This document shows positions 27,027 through 36,882 of a stretch of DNA of 64,000 nt, one piece after another. Made by a program: the position numbers and the translations under genes. The notes under the pieces are model-generated. The model was not told the DNA's origin. It made no database searches and saw only the letters and a list, made by a program, of their open reading frames with translations. The stretch covers positions 62,001 through 126,000 of the forward strand of contig JBDKSW010000007.1 of NCBI GenBank assembly GCA_039698035.1, in the 5' to 3' direction. Numbering within the stretch: position 1 is the first letter of the stretch; every line of letters starts with the position of its first letter. This DNA is from JAJFUI01 sp039698035. Lineage in GTDB: Bacteria; Planctomycetota; Planctomycetia; Pirellulales; Thermoguttaceae.

Positions 27027-27089
27027 CGGCGGCTTTTTTGGGATCACGGCTCGCACGGACCGAGAATTGGGGGAGTCTGACGGCAGCCG

Positions 27090-27752
27090 TCACGCATCGC
27101 CACGGCGATGCCGGATGATACGGCCTTCAGACATGTAGATGACGTCCTCGGCAATGTTCGTCGCGCTATCGGCGATTCGCTCCAGATTGCGCGAGACGGC
27201 CAGCAGCCGGAGCAGCGGACCGACCTTCTGCGGCTCGCGGCCGATCCGCTCCTCGGCCTCGGCGCGAATCTCGTGCTTGATTCGATCCACTTCGTCATCG
27301 CGACGGCAGACCTCGACGGCCAGCCGGGCGTCCATGTTGATCATCGCGTCGATACTGTCGCGCAACATGGCTTGGGTCTTCTGCCACATGCCGGCAATAT
27401 CGAACGGCACCTCGGTCGGCGGCTCGGCAGCCGTCGTGACGGCCTTTCTCGCGATGTTCACCGCGAGATCGCCGATCCGCTCCAGATCGTTGTTGATCTT
27501 CAACACGGCCACGATGAACCGCAAATCGGCGGCCACCGGCTGATAGAGGGCCAGGATCTTCAGGCACTCTTCTTCGATGTCCACCTCGCGCTGATCAATG
27601 TCGTCGTCGCGACGCTCGACGCTCTCGGCCAGCTCTCCGTCCCGGTCGAGCATTGCGCGGACGGCGATCTGCACCTGGTCCTCGACAATCGCGCAGAGGG
27701 CCAGAATGCTCTTCTTGACGCGCTCAATTTCCCGCTGCAAGTGCACCGACAT
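27090..27752 (-). CDS. phoU: PhoU-family phosphate regulator
   Basis: The 220-residue helical protein carries the two PhoU repeats with their metal-binding motifs: NNDLERIGDLAVNIA in the first and SRNLERIADSATNIAEDV in the second. PhoU connects the phosphate transporter PstSCAB to the PhoR sensor and restrains phosphate uptake. No pst or phoR genes lie beside it here. The start at 27752 (MSVHLQREIERVK) matches the usual PhoU N-terminus; the frame upstream of it is not conserved. It converges on the von Willebrand operon. Confidence 0.95.
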   Translation of the reverse strand: MSVHLQREIERVKKSILALCAIVEDQVQIAVRAMLDRDGELAESVERRDDDIDQREVDIEEECLKILALYQPVAADLRFIVAVLKINNDLERIGDLAVNIARKAVTTAAEPPTEVPFDIAGMWQKTQAMLRDSIDAMINMDARLAVEVCRRDDEVDRIKHEIRAEAEERIGREPQKVGPLLRLLAVSRNLERIADSATNIAEDVIYMSEGRIIRHRRGDA

Positions 27753-28109
27753 GATCGCTCCTTGGGCGTTTGGGGCCATGCGGCGATCGCTCGGCGCAAA
27801 CCGCATGGATGGCCTATTCGCTCGACAGTGCATTATCCCCCCCCTATCGCCCTTGGCAAGCGGCCAGCAGCTTGGCCAAACACAAACCTAACGAAGTCGT
27901 CAGCCTGGGCGTTCAGCCGTCACGGAACATGGATCATTCCGGCCACGATCGGGCCGTTGCCACCGGTCTCGAGGCTGGCAGAGAGTGTCAAACTGGGGTA
28001 GCCACGGCCTACTCGTCAGCCGGCGATGCGCCCGTTCAATCGGCACGGCCGTGACGACCGATGCTGTCAGTAGACCCATCGTGTTCAACGTCTTTTCCCG
28101 CAATATCGA
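27753..28109. other. Intergenic region between phoU and the kinase gene
   Basis: These 357 bases separate divergent phoU and the Ser/Thr kinase gene, so they must carry promoters for both. I see no gene, no clear consensus promoter and no RNA structure that I can name. Confidence 0.5.
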
Positions 28110-29024
28110 ATGACTCAGACCGCATTGCTGACCGCCGACGGGGCGAATCGCACGGGCGCTGCCACGAAGTCAAGGCTGCCATGTCGCGTAAGACAGTGGG
28201 AGTTGGTTGAGTTTGCGGCCGCCGGAAGCCTTGCCAGAATTTACCGGGCGAGGCCTGTCGGCGCGTCGGTCGATCAACCGGCCGGCTATGCGGTCAAGAT
28301 GCTGCGGCCCGAGTGGCAGCACGATCCCGACGCCATTCGTCTTTTGCAGCGCGAGGCCCTGGTCGGCCGGATCGTGTCCGATCCGCATCTGGCGCCCGTG
28401 CTGGCGACGGCGGTCTCCGAGCCGCCCCGGTTGTTGGTGATGCCGTGGCTCGCGGGAGCGTCCGTGCGGATGCGGCTTGACGCGGGCCAGCAGTTTGACG
28501 GATCGGACACGCTTTGGATCGCCCGGCAAGCGGCCGAAGCGCTCGATGCGCTGCATCGGGCAGGTTGGATGCACGGCGACGTCTCGCCAGGCAACATCCA
28601 CGTTTCGCCCAGTGGGCACGTCACACTCATCGATCTGAGTTTCGCCCGCCGTCGGGACGAGACCGGCTCGGCGGCCGATCGACCCGTCACGGGCACCTTC
28701 TACTACATCGCCCCGGAGCACATCACGTCGTCGCTGGCCGCGGACATCCGCAGCGACATTTACAGCCTGGGGGCGGTGATGTTTGAAATGCTATGCGGCC
28801 GAACACCTTTTGCTGGCAAGGACATTGCCGAGGTGGCCGTCGCACATCGCGAGCTGGCCCCGCCCGACCTGCGACGCTTTGCGCCTCAGGTGCCGTGCGA
28901 GGTGGTGCACTTGGTTCGCCAAATGCTCTCGAAGAATCCGCTCCGCCGTCCCCAAACCCCGCGCGAGCTGATCGACCGCCTCGTCCGTCTTGAAATCGGC
29001 GAGTTTTCCGCCAGGGCGTGCTAG
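28110..29024 (+). CDS. Serine/threonine protein kinase, divergent active site
   Basis: The 304-residue protein is a kinase domain with no membrane segment or sensor domain. It has Lys63 (YAVKML), Glu82, catalytic Asp157 and Asn162 (MHGDVSPGNI), and the metal ligand Asp175 in IDLSFAR, where DFG is replaced by DLS. APE is APEH. The glycine-rich loop is degenerate (FAAAGSLARIY). The key residues remain, so catalysis is possible but unproven. It stands alone, without a phosphatase neighbour. Planctomycetes encode many such kinases. Confidence 0.9.
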   Translation: MTQTALLTADGANRTGAATKSRLPCRVRQWELVEFAAAGSLARIYRARPVGASVDQPAGYAVKMLRPEWQHDPDAIRLLQREALVGRIVSDPHLAPVLATAVSEPPRLLVMPWLAGASVRMRLDAGQQFDGSDTLWIARQAAEALDALHRAGWMHGDVSPGNIHVSPSGHVTLIDLSFARRRDETGSAADRPVTGTFYYIAPEHITSSLAADIRSDIYSLGAVMFEMLCGRTPFAGKDIAEVAVAHRELAPPDLRRFAPQVPCEVVHLVRQMLSKNPLRRPQTPRELIDRLVRLEIGEFSARAC

Positions 29025-29092
29025 CGGTCCGAAAGCTTCAAAGCCGCGTGGAAGCAAGGCTATCCACTAGGCTGATCTCGGAACGCAGGCCG

Positions 29093-31783
29093 TTATACGG
29101 CCACGAGCAATTGATCGATCTCCGACGAGAAGAACTCGTCGGCGGCAACGGTCGCGTCCGAGGCCGACTGGCGACCCGAGGTCATACTGACCGCGGGGCC
29201 CGTGTCGAACAGCCGATCGGCCGAAGTCGTGTTGTTGCTCAGCAGGTAGTCGATGGCTGAGGCCTTGCGCTGGGCCGCCTGCGTCGGCTGCACAGCGACG
29301 GCATCCGACGTGGCCACCGTTTGGGTTGTGTCGACGGTCGTCTGCAACTGGGCGGCAATGCGCGGCGAAACGACCGTGTTGATTGCCAGGAAGCGGCTGC
29401 TGGCCGTTGTCGTCGACGTGTCGCCGACCGCGAACCCGTCGCAATTGGCGACCAGTTGGCTCCAGGTGAGGGTCGACGGCTGGTAGCTTCCCCAGGGGTT
29501 GTAGAGCGTGAAGAGCCCGGTGGAGCTGTTGTAGCTGAGAACGTTGTAGGCGTGGTTGCCATAGAGGCCCGTGCTGGAGGCCGGCGAGCTGACGGTGCCA
29601 ATCGTCACGGCTTTGCCGCTGCTCAATGCGTTGATCAAGGTTTGCTTCGTGCTGCTGTTAAGGCTGTAGGCCGTGTCGGCGCAGTTGAGAACCTGAGCGT
29701 AGACGTCGCCCATCCAGCCGCCCTCGATGGCCGCGTAGCTATTCGAGGTCGAGTCGCGGCCGGTCTTGCCCGTTTCGTTCCACTGGGCGTAAGCCTTCTC
29801 GATCAGTTCGAGCCAGAGAACGTTGCTCGAGCTGGTCGAACTGGTGCCGTATCCGTCGTAAACCAAGTTGCCGTTAGAGTCCACCGGCAACTGGGTGTTG
29901 ACCGTCACATAGTCGGCCACGCCGTTGTAATAGAAGCGAACGGTGTAGGTGCCGTCGCCGTTGTCGATCAGCATGCTCGAGATGGCCGATTGCGAGCTGT
30001 CGGCGATGGAACCGAGGGCCGCGATCAGGTAGCAGTCGCCCAGGTCGCCCTGCTTCTCGTCGGTGTGCGACGCGCCGCTGCTGCCATACAGAGTTCCGGA
30101 CGTGGCCGTATCGTAGCTGTAGCTCGTCGTGGGAAGGTCTGTGCCGTAGAACCACTTGTTGATGAGCTTTTCGAGCTTCGAGTTCGAGTCGCCAGCGGCC
30201 AAGTTGCCCAAGGTCGTGCTTTGGTAAGTGGCGTTAGCCGTGCTTCCGTTAACCACGTCGTTGGCCAGGACGAGCACGTAGCTGACGATGTTCAGGGTCG
30301 AGGAATTCTTTAGGATGGCTTTCAGGTCGCTGAGGTCGGCGGAGTCCACAACCCCGTCGCTCTCGCTCTCGATGCAATAGAGGATCTGGACCATGTCGGC
30401 CCGGCTGATTGTGCCGTCGGCGTCGAGGCTCTGGGTCAAGGCGGCCAGATCGGCGTTGGTGAGGCCCAGATAGTTCGAGGCGACCACGGTCATCGCGGCG
30501 CTGGCCGTCAGGGAGCCGAGCGTGGCGGTCACCGTGTCCGAGGTGGCCACGCTTGGGGCGACGTACGTCACCGTGGCCCCCGTGTTGCCGCCGCTGAACG
30601 TGCCCTGAGAGGCCGACCACGTGACGGTCCCCGACAGGCTCATCGAATTGCCAAATTGATCGAGGCCCGAGGCCGTCAGTTGCTGCGTCGAACTGAGCGA
30701 GACGGTCGCGCTTGCCGGGCTGATCGCAAGGCTAGTCAACGTCTGGCTGACCGTGACGGTCACCGTGTTGGTGGTCACCGAGAGCCCATCGCTGGGATCG
30801 GTGATCTTGACGGTGAACACATAGGTCCCGGCCGCAGAGAAGGTCACCGTGGTGTTCTTCGAGGCGTTCGTGCCGTTGCTGCTGAAGCTGGGCGTGGTCG
30901 CACCGGACGGCGACGAGGTGAGCGACCAAGTATAGGTCAACCCCGATTCGCCGTTCGTCGAATCGGCGCCCAGTACGGAAAGCGTGGCTGTCGTGCTTGT
31001 CTGACTCACGACCGTCGGCTGCTGAGCCACGGTCGGAGCCGGATTGGTCGCGGTCGTCGTGACGCTCAGCGTTGGCCGGTAAGAAACGGTGCTATTCTCG
31101 TCCGACGCAAAAGCGATCGACGTCGTGCTGGAACGCGCCATCCGGCCAAACGATGGAACGACGCTGATGAGGAAACTGGCAATGCCGTTGGTGTTGAACC
31201 TCTGGTTGATCAGCTTTGTGACATCAACCGAGATCGTCTTCGAGGCGCTAAGCTGAGCGGCCGAAAGCGTCAGCGTAATGGTTTGACCGAAGCCACTGGC
31301 GGAATTCCGCCAGGTAATCGCTCCGGTGGAACTGCTATTCGTGCCGCCGATGCCCTCGACCCACGAGTCGTTCCCGTCGCTCAGAAGCTGAATGCGGATG
31401 GTCACCGAGGACGTGCCCGAACTGACGGATAGGGCGGTCAGATTGAGGACGGCCTTGGTCATCGTGCTGCTGACGTCGCTCAGATCGAACTTAAGATAGG
31501 TGTTCGCTTCGCTGGCGCCGTTGCGGGCCGTGGTCGTCTGCAAGAGCAGGTCGGTCGTCTGCCCGTAGTTGGTCGTCGGCGTGCTGCTGCTGACGTAGGC
31601 GTCGGCCGTGGGGCTGAGCGACACGACGGTCGTGGCGGCGGCGACTGCCCGCGCAGCCTGGCCGTGGACGCTGGTGCTGAGGACCAGACGCGGCTCGAGG
31701 TGTTCCATTCGCAGACGACGCTTGCCGTGGTTGTTGCGGCCACGGGAATTGCCGCAACTGCCTGAATTACGCAACATCGGCAT
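29093..31783 (-). CDS. Secreted multidomain calpain-family cysteine protease
   Basis: The 896-residue protein begins with a basic stretch and the planctomycete LEPRLVLS motif. A DNRLRE-type beta domain follows (about 55-245, AYVSSSTPTTNYGQTTDLLL), then an Ig/PKD-like domain (about 250-346), a Big_2-like domain (about 350-436), two EF-hand or dockerin-like loops (DADGTISRADMV and ESDGVVDSADLS), and a calpain-type peptidase. The triad is Cys584 (QGDLGDCYLIAAL), His744 (GNHAYNVLSY) and Asn762 (LYNPWG). All three are present, so it is probably active, perhaps with calcium. The extracellular role is unknown. Confidence 0.9.
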   Translation of the reverse strand: MPMLRNSGSCGNSRGRNNHGKRRLRMEHLEPRLVLSTSVHGQAARAVAAATTVVSLSPTADAYVSSSTPTTNYGQTTDLLLQTTTARNGASEANTYLKFDLSDVSSTMTKAVLNLTALSVSSGTSSVTIRIQLLSDGNDSWVEGIGGTNSSSTGAITWRNSASGFGQTITLTLSAAQLSASKTISVDVTKLINQRFNTNGIASFLISVVPSFGRMARSSTTSIAFASDENSTVSYRPTLSVTTTATNPAPTVAQQPTVVSQTSTTATLSVLGADSTNGESGLTYTWSLTSSPSGATTPSFSSNGTNASKNTTVTFSAAGTYVFTVKITDPSDGLSVTTNTVTVTVSQTLTSLAISPASATVSLSSTQQLTASGLDQFGNSMSLSGTVTWSASQGTFSGGNTGATVTYVAPSVATSDTVTATLGSLTASAAMTVVASNYLGLTNADLAALTQSLDADGTISRADMVQILYCIESESDGVVDSADLSDLKAILKNSSTLNIVSYVLVLANDVVNGSTANATYQSTTLGNLAAGDSNSKLEKLINKWFYGTDLPTTSYSYDTATSGTLYGSSGASHTDEKQGDLGDCYLIAALGSIADSSQSAISSMLIDNGDGTYTVRFYYNGVADYVTVNTQLPVDSNGNLVYDGYGTSSTSSSNVLWLELIEKAYAQWNETGKTGRDSTSNSYAAIEGGWMGDVYAQVLNCADTAYSLNSSTKQTLINALSSGKAVTIGTVSSPASSTGLYGNHAYNVLSYNSSTGLFTLYNPWGSYQPSTLTWSQLVANCDGFAVGDTSTTTASSRFLAINTVVSPRIAAQLQTTVDTTQTVATSDAVAVQPTQAAQRKASAIDYLLSNNTTSADRLFDTGPAVSMTSGRQSASDATVAADEFFSSEIDQLLVAV

Positions 31784-32087
31784 TCTCCTCTAAAGACCTA
31801 GCCAGGTGACCAATCGGACCCTGCTCCAGCGCCGCCACGCCGCCGCCAACCGACTTCCACGGCTCATAACTAATGCGTTGCGACGATTATTGCAAGCATT
31901 TATCGTGGCAGCTCGTGGAAAGTACGGTTGCCCACTGGGTGAAACACGTTCGCCGACGTGGTGTTGGGCCGGGGGAGTTCGCGCAGCTCGACCAACTCAG
32001 CCCAAACGCGCAGCCTTAACATCAATGCCAGCAAGGTTTACAGAATCCGTACAGTTTACCAGCGGCCTGGCCGATTCTAAGAACACC
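31784..32087. other. Divergent intergenic region
   Basis: About 300 bases lie between the calpain gene and the zinc-ribbon membrane protein gene. The plus-strand frame continues open from 31806, but its translation is basic and unlike the downstream protein, so it is not treated as coding. Promoters for both genes should lie here; no consensus pair is convincing. Confidence 0.45.
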
Positions 32088-32879
32088 ATGTGGTGTCAAT
32101 ACTGCCGCCAGGATGTGCCTGCGCTTCCGTCGGCCGACCGGCAGACGCTCTGCTGCCCTCGGTGCGGCGATGAAATTTGCGCGGAATCCCACGCAAGCCC
32201 GGCGGAAACCACGGCTACCGACTTCGACGCCACAACGGCCTTTGAATCGCTCCTGCCCGAGACGCCGCCGTGCTACGACGATTGGGAGTTCGGCGAGCAA
32301 CTGCGCGACATTCAGCGAACGTTGCGGCCCACCAGCGTCAGCGACGAGCAGCTGAAATCGATCGCCGCGCGCGAGTCGGTTCGACTCGATCCACCGCATC
32401 TCGCGATCCCCGACTTGCACTTGCCAAGGTTCAAGAAGCGAACGTTTCGGCAGCCGATCTTTGCTGCAGGCGGTGACGTCCTCAACGCGGCGAAGTGGCT
32501 TGTCCTTGGCTTCGGTGCCGTCGGCTTCGTCTTCGGCGGCCTTTTGCTGACCGGCTCCTTGCTGACCGGGCGGCAGGGGTTATGGAACCTCGGCCTCTCG
32601 ACCGCGCTCGTGGGCCAAGTTGGCCTGTTGGTGGGCCTCGTGCTCCAACTCGACCGCCTCTGGCGTGACAACCGCGAGGCGTCGGCCAAGCTCGATCAGG
32701 TCGATGAGCAATTGCATGACCTGAAGAAGACGACAACGCTGTTGGGCACCGCTCAGGGCCCTGGGGCCACGACCTTCTACTCGCATTTTGCCGGCGGGGC
32801 CAGTCCGCAGTTGTTGCTAACCGATCTGAAGAGCCAGCTCGATCTGCTCGCCATCCAAATGGCCAAAGAGCAACGCTAG
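32088..32879 (+). CDS. Zinc-ribbon membrane protein of unknown function
   Basis: The 263-residue protein begins MWCQYCRQDVPAL and has a second CPRCG, giving a short CxxC...CxxC zinc ribbon. After a long charged segment come two membrane helices (about 145-165 and 180-200), then a coiled-coil-like stretch (WRDNREASAKLDQVDEQLHDLKK) and a C-terminus. The ATG at 32088 is preferred because the ribbon starts there. Similar proteins are common in planctomycetes and have no known function. It may be a membrane scaffold. Confidence 0.8.
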   Translation: MWCQYCRQDVPALPSADRQTLCCPRCGDEICAESHASPAETTATDFDATTAFESLLPETPPCYDDWEFGEQLRDIQRTLRPTSVSDEQLKSIAARESVRLDPPHLAIPDLHLPRFKKRTFRQPIFAAGGDVLNAAKWLVLGFGAVGFVFGGLLLTGSLLTGRQGLWNLGLSTALVGQVGLLVGLVLQLDRLWRDNREASAKLDQVDEQLHDLKKTTTLLGTAQGPGATTFYSHFAGGASPQLLLTDLKSQLDLLAIQMAKEQR

Positions 32880-32989
32880 CGCGAGAATCTTGCCCAGAGT
32901 TTGCGGGCGTCATGACCGCCATAGCGCGCGGCCATTCGGAAGTCGCCATCAACCTGATGGCAGCTCGATATCTCCTTCCACGACGCGGG

Positions 32990-34564
32990 CTATTCCTTGG
33001 TAATAACGATCCGCATTCCAAACGGCGGCTGGTTGGGCTCGTAACGGACGGCGAGGGACGGGACCCGGTGGTCCGTTGGACGAGCGGACGCGGGCCCGGC
33101 GCCCGGCATCAGGCGTTGCAACGTCGCGATGGCCAACGGTGTGTGATTGAGGGCCGCGATGTCCGTGTTCAACTGGGCAGCGTGTGTTTCATCGATCGCC
33201 CGGGCGACCTCGATTTGGCTCTTGATCGCCAGCCCGTAACGCACCGAGCGGATGCCGCCCAAGTCATGCACGCGGAGACTGAAGCTCGCGAGAAAGACGG
33301 CCAACGCGGCCGCTTGGAACGGAATCCACCAGCGAAACATGGGGGTCCAGCGAATCAACACGTCGAGTCCCGCCCAGACGAACAGCGCATAAATGATCCA
33401 CGTGCCATTGTAATAGTGCGGATAGCCATAGGTGGCCGTGAGCCCGTTTTCGATGACCTGGCAGCCTAGCCCCAACAGCGCAAGCAGCGACAAGAGCGTC
33501 GGGGTTCCGAGGCCCTGCCACGCTGGCCGCCGCGCAAGATCGCGACAGACTCGGACTGCCGCGCAGACCATCCCAAACCAGGCGAGCGGCAGCACGACCA
33601 TGGACACCATACAGGCCATCGTCGAGGCAGCCGTTTGCGAGGCTGTCCAAGCGGGTGTTGCGAAATACTCGCAAAACTCGAAGGCGCTCAGCCACACCGA
33701 TCCCATTAGCGGAAACAGAAAGCCGTCGTGGTTCGTCAAACCGACCAGGATTGGCCGGCCCGTCCCCGGCGCCTTCGAGACGGACAATGCCCGAAAGTAA
33801 AACGCAAAGGCCACGGCAAAGGCGATCATCAGCAGCATGCTGGGCCAGAATCGTGCAAGCTTTCGGAGCGGCTCCGAAAAAACCGCGATTGCCAGCAGGG
33901 CCGCGGCCGGAATCACCAGCGGCAACGTCATCAGGTGGATGAGCGGCATCGCGCCGAGACAAAATACGGCCGTCATGAGCGCGACGGCTGACCGGTGGCG
34001 AAAGAAGGCCACGGTTGCCGCCACCAGCAGTGCGGCCAGCGGAATTGCAAACGAGTTGTCCCACGGAAGCCGGGCGTAGAACCAGAAGAACGGCGACAGT
34101 GGAACGGTGACGAAAAACCAACGAGCCCGCGAGTCGCGGCCCAGCAATCGCACCAACCAGACGAGGGCCAGCCCCGTGACCGCCAGAAAGACAATCGTCC
34201 TCATGCAAACCACGGCCAGCATGTTGTGGGTCAGCGTGAGCAGCAGTTGGTAGCACCAGATGGGCAGCGGCCCGTAGGCGACCCCGCGCGAGCCGGTCAG
34301 TCCCAGGGACGCCAGGTGGCCGGCCTGATTTGCGTCCAAAGCCATCCAGACCAGTGCCGGCTCGTCGCTGATCCACGGCACATCGCCGATCCAAAGCAGC
34401 GAGATGAGCGAAAACAGCCCGAGGATCGCCACGAACGCCCATTCCTCACGGCCGAATGGCGGCTGCGCGGCGGCCTTCGAGGCCGGTGGGCTGGACCGGT
34501 CGGGGGCCACGGCCCGAGGCGTTTGTTTTCCACCGTTGCCGCGGCGGGATCGGCGCGAAGTCAT
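32990..34564 (-). CDS. Multi-spanning membrane protein, probable GT-C glycosyltransferase-like
   Basis: The 524-residue protein has about ten to twelve membrane segments. The first extracytoplasmic loop holds DVPWISDEP, a position where GT-C enzymes (ArnT and PMT families) carry their acidic catalytic motif. The C-terminal part is soluble. Such enzymes move sugars from lipid carriers to proteins or lipids. Identification rests on topology and this short motif, so it is tentative. A short gene lies upstream on the same strand, 156 bases away. Confidence 0.65.
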   Translation of the reverse strand: MTSRRSRRGNGGKQTPRAVAPDRSSPPASKAAAQPPFGREEWAFVAILGLFSLISLLWIGDVPWISDEPALVWMALDANQAGHLASLGLTGSRGVAYGPLPIWCYQLLLTLTHNMLAVVCMRTIVFLAVTGLALVWLVRLLGRDSRARWFFVTVPLSPFFWFYARLPWDNSFAIPLAALLVAATVAFFRHRSAVALMTAVFCLGAMPLIHLMTLPLVIPAAALLAIAVFSEPLRKLARFWPSMLLMIAFAVAFAFYFRALSVSKAPGTGRPILVGLTNHDGFLFPLMGSVWLSAFEFCEYFATPAWTASQTAASTMACMVSMVVLPLAWFGMVCAAVRVCRDLARRPAWQGLGTPTLLSLLALLGLGCQVIENGLTATYGYPHYYNGTWIIYALFVWAGLDVLIRWTPMFRWWIPFQAAALAVFLASFSLRVHDLGGIRSVRYGLAIKSQIEVARAIDETHAAQLNTDIAALNHTPLAIATLQRLMPGAGPASARPTDHRVPSLAVRYEPNQPPFGMRIVITKE

Positions 34565-34587
34565 GCGGATGTGCCCCTCGCAATCGC

Positions 34588-34614
34588 GAGATGATGCTGA
34601 AGCAAAATCATCTC
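34588..34614. promoter_or_regulatory. Inverted repeat upstream of the GT-C-like gene
   Basis: GAGATGAT at 34588-34595 and ATCATCTC at 34607-34614 are perfect 8-base arms around an 11-base loop, about 24 bases ahead of the GT-C-like start. It could be an operator or a leader hairpin. No T run follows, so it is not a typical terminator. Confidence 0.35.
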
Positions 34615-34720
34615 ATGCCGATGTGCGTCGTGTCAAGGATCGGACCCGGGCCGACAGAGGCCGCCCGCCGGGGACGGCGAGAGCCAACATGGCGGCGCAT
34701 CGCAATGAGACGGCCCCCTC

Positions 34721-35305
34721 TCAGTGCGACGGACCGAACCCCAGCGTGCGGACCGCTTTTCCGTTCTCGACGAATTGAACCGATTGGTAGTCCCCCTTGG
34801 GAATCGACACGATCAGTGGGCAGGCGAACGTGGCTGACTCGCTCTTGGTCAAGCTGGTCGAATAGCGGAGGACGATCGTGCCGCCGCGCTGCGTGACGCG
34901 GTCTACCTTGTACTCCCAAACGGCATTCCCGCGTTTCACCGCTAGCAAGACGATGCTCGACTCGAACGCGGCCTTGGGCAATCGGTGCGACTTGTCGCCC
35001 ATGACCATGGCAACGCCCAACACCCGATCGAACTCCTTCTGGCCGCGAAGGATGGCGAACGACTCGTGGGCGTCCGGCTCGAACGTGTTCGCGACGAAGT
35101 AGCCGTTGTACGTGTCGAACGACAGCCGAGAGGCGTCCTCCGTGGACTCCGACGGTTGGGCCGCACGCGGCTGCTCAACAGCCTGCTGTCGCTGTCTCGC
35201 CTTAAGAAAAGTTCTGGCAAGTGGCACGCTGGCAATCACCACGCAGATGGCCGCGACGACGGCAATCGCAAAGACGATCCGCCGTCGAGGGTTGTTCTGT
35301 TTCAT
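34721..35305 (-). CDS. Small anchored or secreted protein of unknown function
   Basis: The 194-residue protein has an N-terminal membrane anchor (RRRIVFAIAVVAAICVVIASV), a linker, and a beta-rich soluble domain with few cysteines. I recognise no motif. It lies upstream of the GT-C-like gene on the same strand and downstream of nothing on that strand except the Gfo/Idh/MocA stop at 35433. The soluble part is probably extracytoplasmic. Confidence 0.75.
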   Translation of the reverse strand: MKQNNPRRRIVFAIAVVAAICVVIASVPLARTFLKARQRQQAVEQPRAAQPSESTEDASRLSFDTYNGYFVANTFEPDAHESFAILRGQKEFDRVLGVAMVMGDKSHRLPKAAFESSIVLLAVKRGNAVWEYKVDRVTQRGGTIVLRYSTSLTKSESATFACPLIVSIPKGDYQSVQFVENGKAVRTLGFGPSH

Positions 35306-35432
35306 GAGAGTGGCGCTCCGATGCCCTCACTTGGCTAGATCGCGTTTTACTCGGGTGTTGGGTGGGCCCTGAAGCGGCAGGCGTCAGCCACTTGGTGCGT
35401 GACCCGTCGACCGGGGCTTCTTTTCGCGGTGG

Positions 35433-36764
35433 TTACCAGGCCTTCGTGACGCCGGGAACGGCGCAGGCGTAGCAACCGTCAGGGCCCGGCTTGACCGGCG
35501 GTTCGGCATCCCAGGCGAGACGCTGTGGCATCAGGTCGAGCTGCGACCGAATGGCGTCGTCCCATTGGACGACCTTGCCTGAGTACGTGGCCATCCGGCC
35601 CAGCAGTCCGGTCATCGTGCTTTCAGCGGCCCAGTCGGCCTCATTGTAGGGCTGCCCGGCAAGAATGGCAGCCATCAGGTCGTCCATCTCGACTTGGTGG
35701 CCGTCCGGGCCCTGACGCAGACGCACCGGCGACTGACCGGCGATCCGCATTACCGCGGGGCCATAGCCCTGGATGTCCACACTTCCCTTGACCCCGTGGG
35801 CGTGCTCGGAGAACGATTGCCAGCAGTTCGGCATGTGGCGGCAGTAGCTGAACAGCTTCAGGCCATTTGCGTACGTGAACTCGACCGTGTGGTGGTCGAA
35901 AATCTCGCCGACATTCTTGCCGACTCGGACTTGGCGGCCGCCGACGCCTTGGGCCGCGACCGGATGCGCCCGGGCGATCCAGTTTGCAACATCCAGGTCA
36001 TGCACGTGCTGCTCTACGATGTGGTCGCCGCTCAGCCAAGTGAAATAGTACCAATTACGAATCTGAAATTGCATCTCCGTTTGGTCGGGCTGTCGGGGCC
36101 GAACCCAGACGCCGCCCGAATTGAAATAGACGCGGAGAAACTTCAATTCGCCCAAGGCTCCATCGTGAATGCGTTTCACGACGTTCCGATGTTTGATCTC
36201 ATGCCGCAAGTGATGGCCGACGCCGACTGCCAGATTGTTCTTTTTCGCCTCCTCATTGGCGGCCTGAATGCGACGGACGCCGGGCACGTCGGTGGCCAAC
36301 GGCTTTTCCATGAAGACGTGCTTGCCTGCCTTGACGGCCGCCTCGAAATGCGCTGGGCGGAAGCCGGGCGGCGTGCACAACAGCACGAGGTCCGCGCCGG
36401 AGTCTATCGCCTTCTGATAGGCGTCCAACCCAGTGAACTGGCGATCTTCGGGAACGTCCGCCCGGTCGCTGCACTCCTTGCGGATGGCCTTCAGGCTGTT
36501 CTCGATCGACTGCTTGAAGGCGTCGGCCATGGCCACCAGTTTGACGTTGACCTTGGCGCTCAGTGCATTGATGGCCGCGCCCGTTCCGCGACCGCCGCAT
36601 CCGACCAACGCGATCTTGATCGTATCGCTGCCGGCCGCGTGGGCCGAACGGGCGACAGACAGGCCGCTGACGAGCGTCGCGCCGGCGGTGGCCAAAACGG
36701 ATTGCTTAAGGAAGTCGCGGCGTGCCAGGTTTGCGTGGCTGCGAGTGGGCATCTCAGCGTTCAT
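35433..36764 (-). CDS. Tat-exported Gfo/Idh/MocA-family oxidoreductase
   Basis: The 443-residue protein starts with a twin-arginine-type signal: NLARRDFLKQS, followed by a hydrophobic stretch ending ARSAHAAG. The mature domain begins IKIALVGCGGRGTG, an NAD(P)-binding Rossmann motif, and contains VFMEKPLATDVPG, with the conserved Lys of the EKP motif. The C-terminal part matches planctomycete secreted sugar dehydrogenases. These act on sugars or polyols in the periplasm. Start 36764 is chosen for the signal; MPTRSH at 36752 is also possible. Confidence 0.93.
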   Translation of the reverse strand: MNAEMPTRSHANLARRDFLKQSVLATAGATLVSGLSVARSAHAAGSDTIKIALVGCGGRGTGAAINALSAKVNVKLVAMADAFKQSIENSLKAIRKECSDRADVPEDRQFTGLDAYQKAIDSGADLVLLCTPPGFRPAHFEAAVKAGKHVFMEKPLATDVPGVRRIQAANEEAKKNNLAVGVGHHLRHEIKHRNVVKRIHDGALGELKFLRVYFNSGGVWVRPRQPDQTEMQFQIRNWYYFTWLSGDHIVEQHVHDLDVANWIARAHPVAAQGVGGRQVRVGKNVGEIFDHHTVEFTYANGLKLFSYCRHMPNCWQSFSEHAHGVKGSVDIQGYGPAVMRIAGQSPVRLRQGPDGHQVEMDDLMAAILAGQPYNEADWAAESTMTGLLGRMATYSGKVVQWDDAIRSQLDLMPQRLAWDAEPPVKPGPDGCYACAVPGVTKAW

Positions 36765-36882
36765 CGTTAAGCTTCCAATGAGGGAGGAATGGGAGGGATG
36801 GTACAGGCGGGGTGACTGTTTCCGTGCGGGGGGGCAGGTGGCGCGACGCCGCCCATTGGGCCCCGCGCGATCGTCAGCTATC

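Noticed and set aside
31806..32087. N-terminal extension of the zinc-ribbon membrane protein.
   Set aside because: The extra 94 codons are basic and unlike the protein; the natural start is the ATG before WCQYC.
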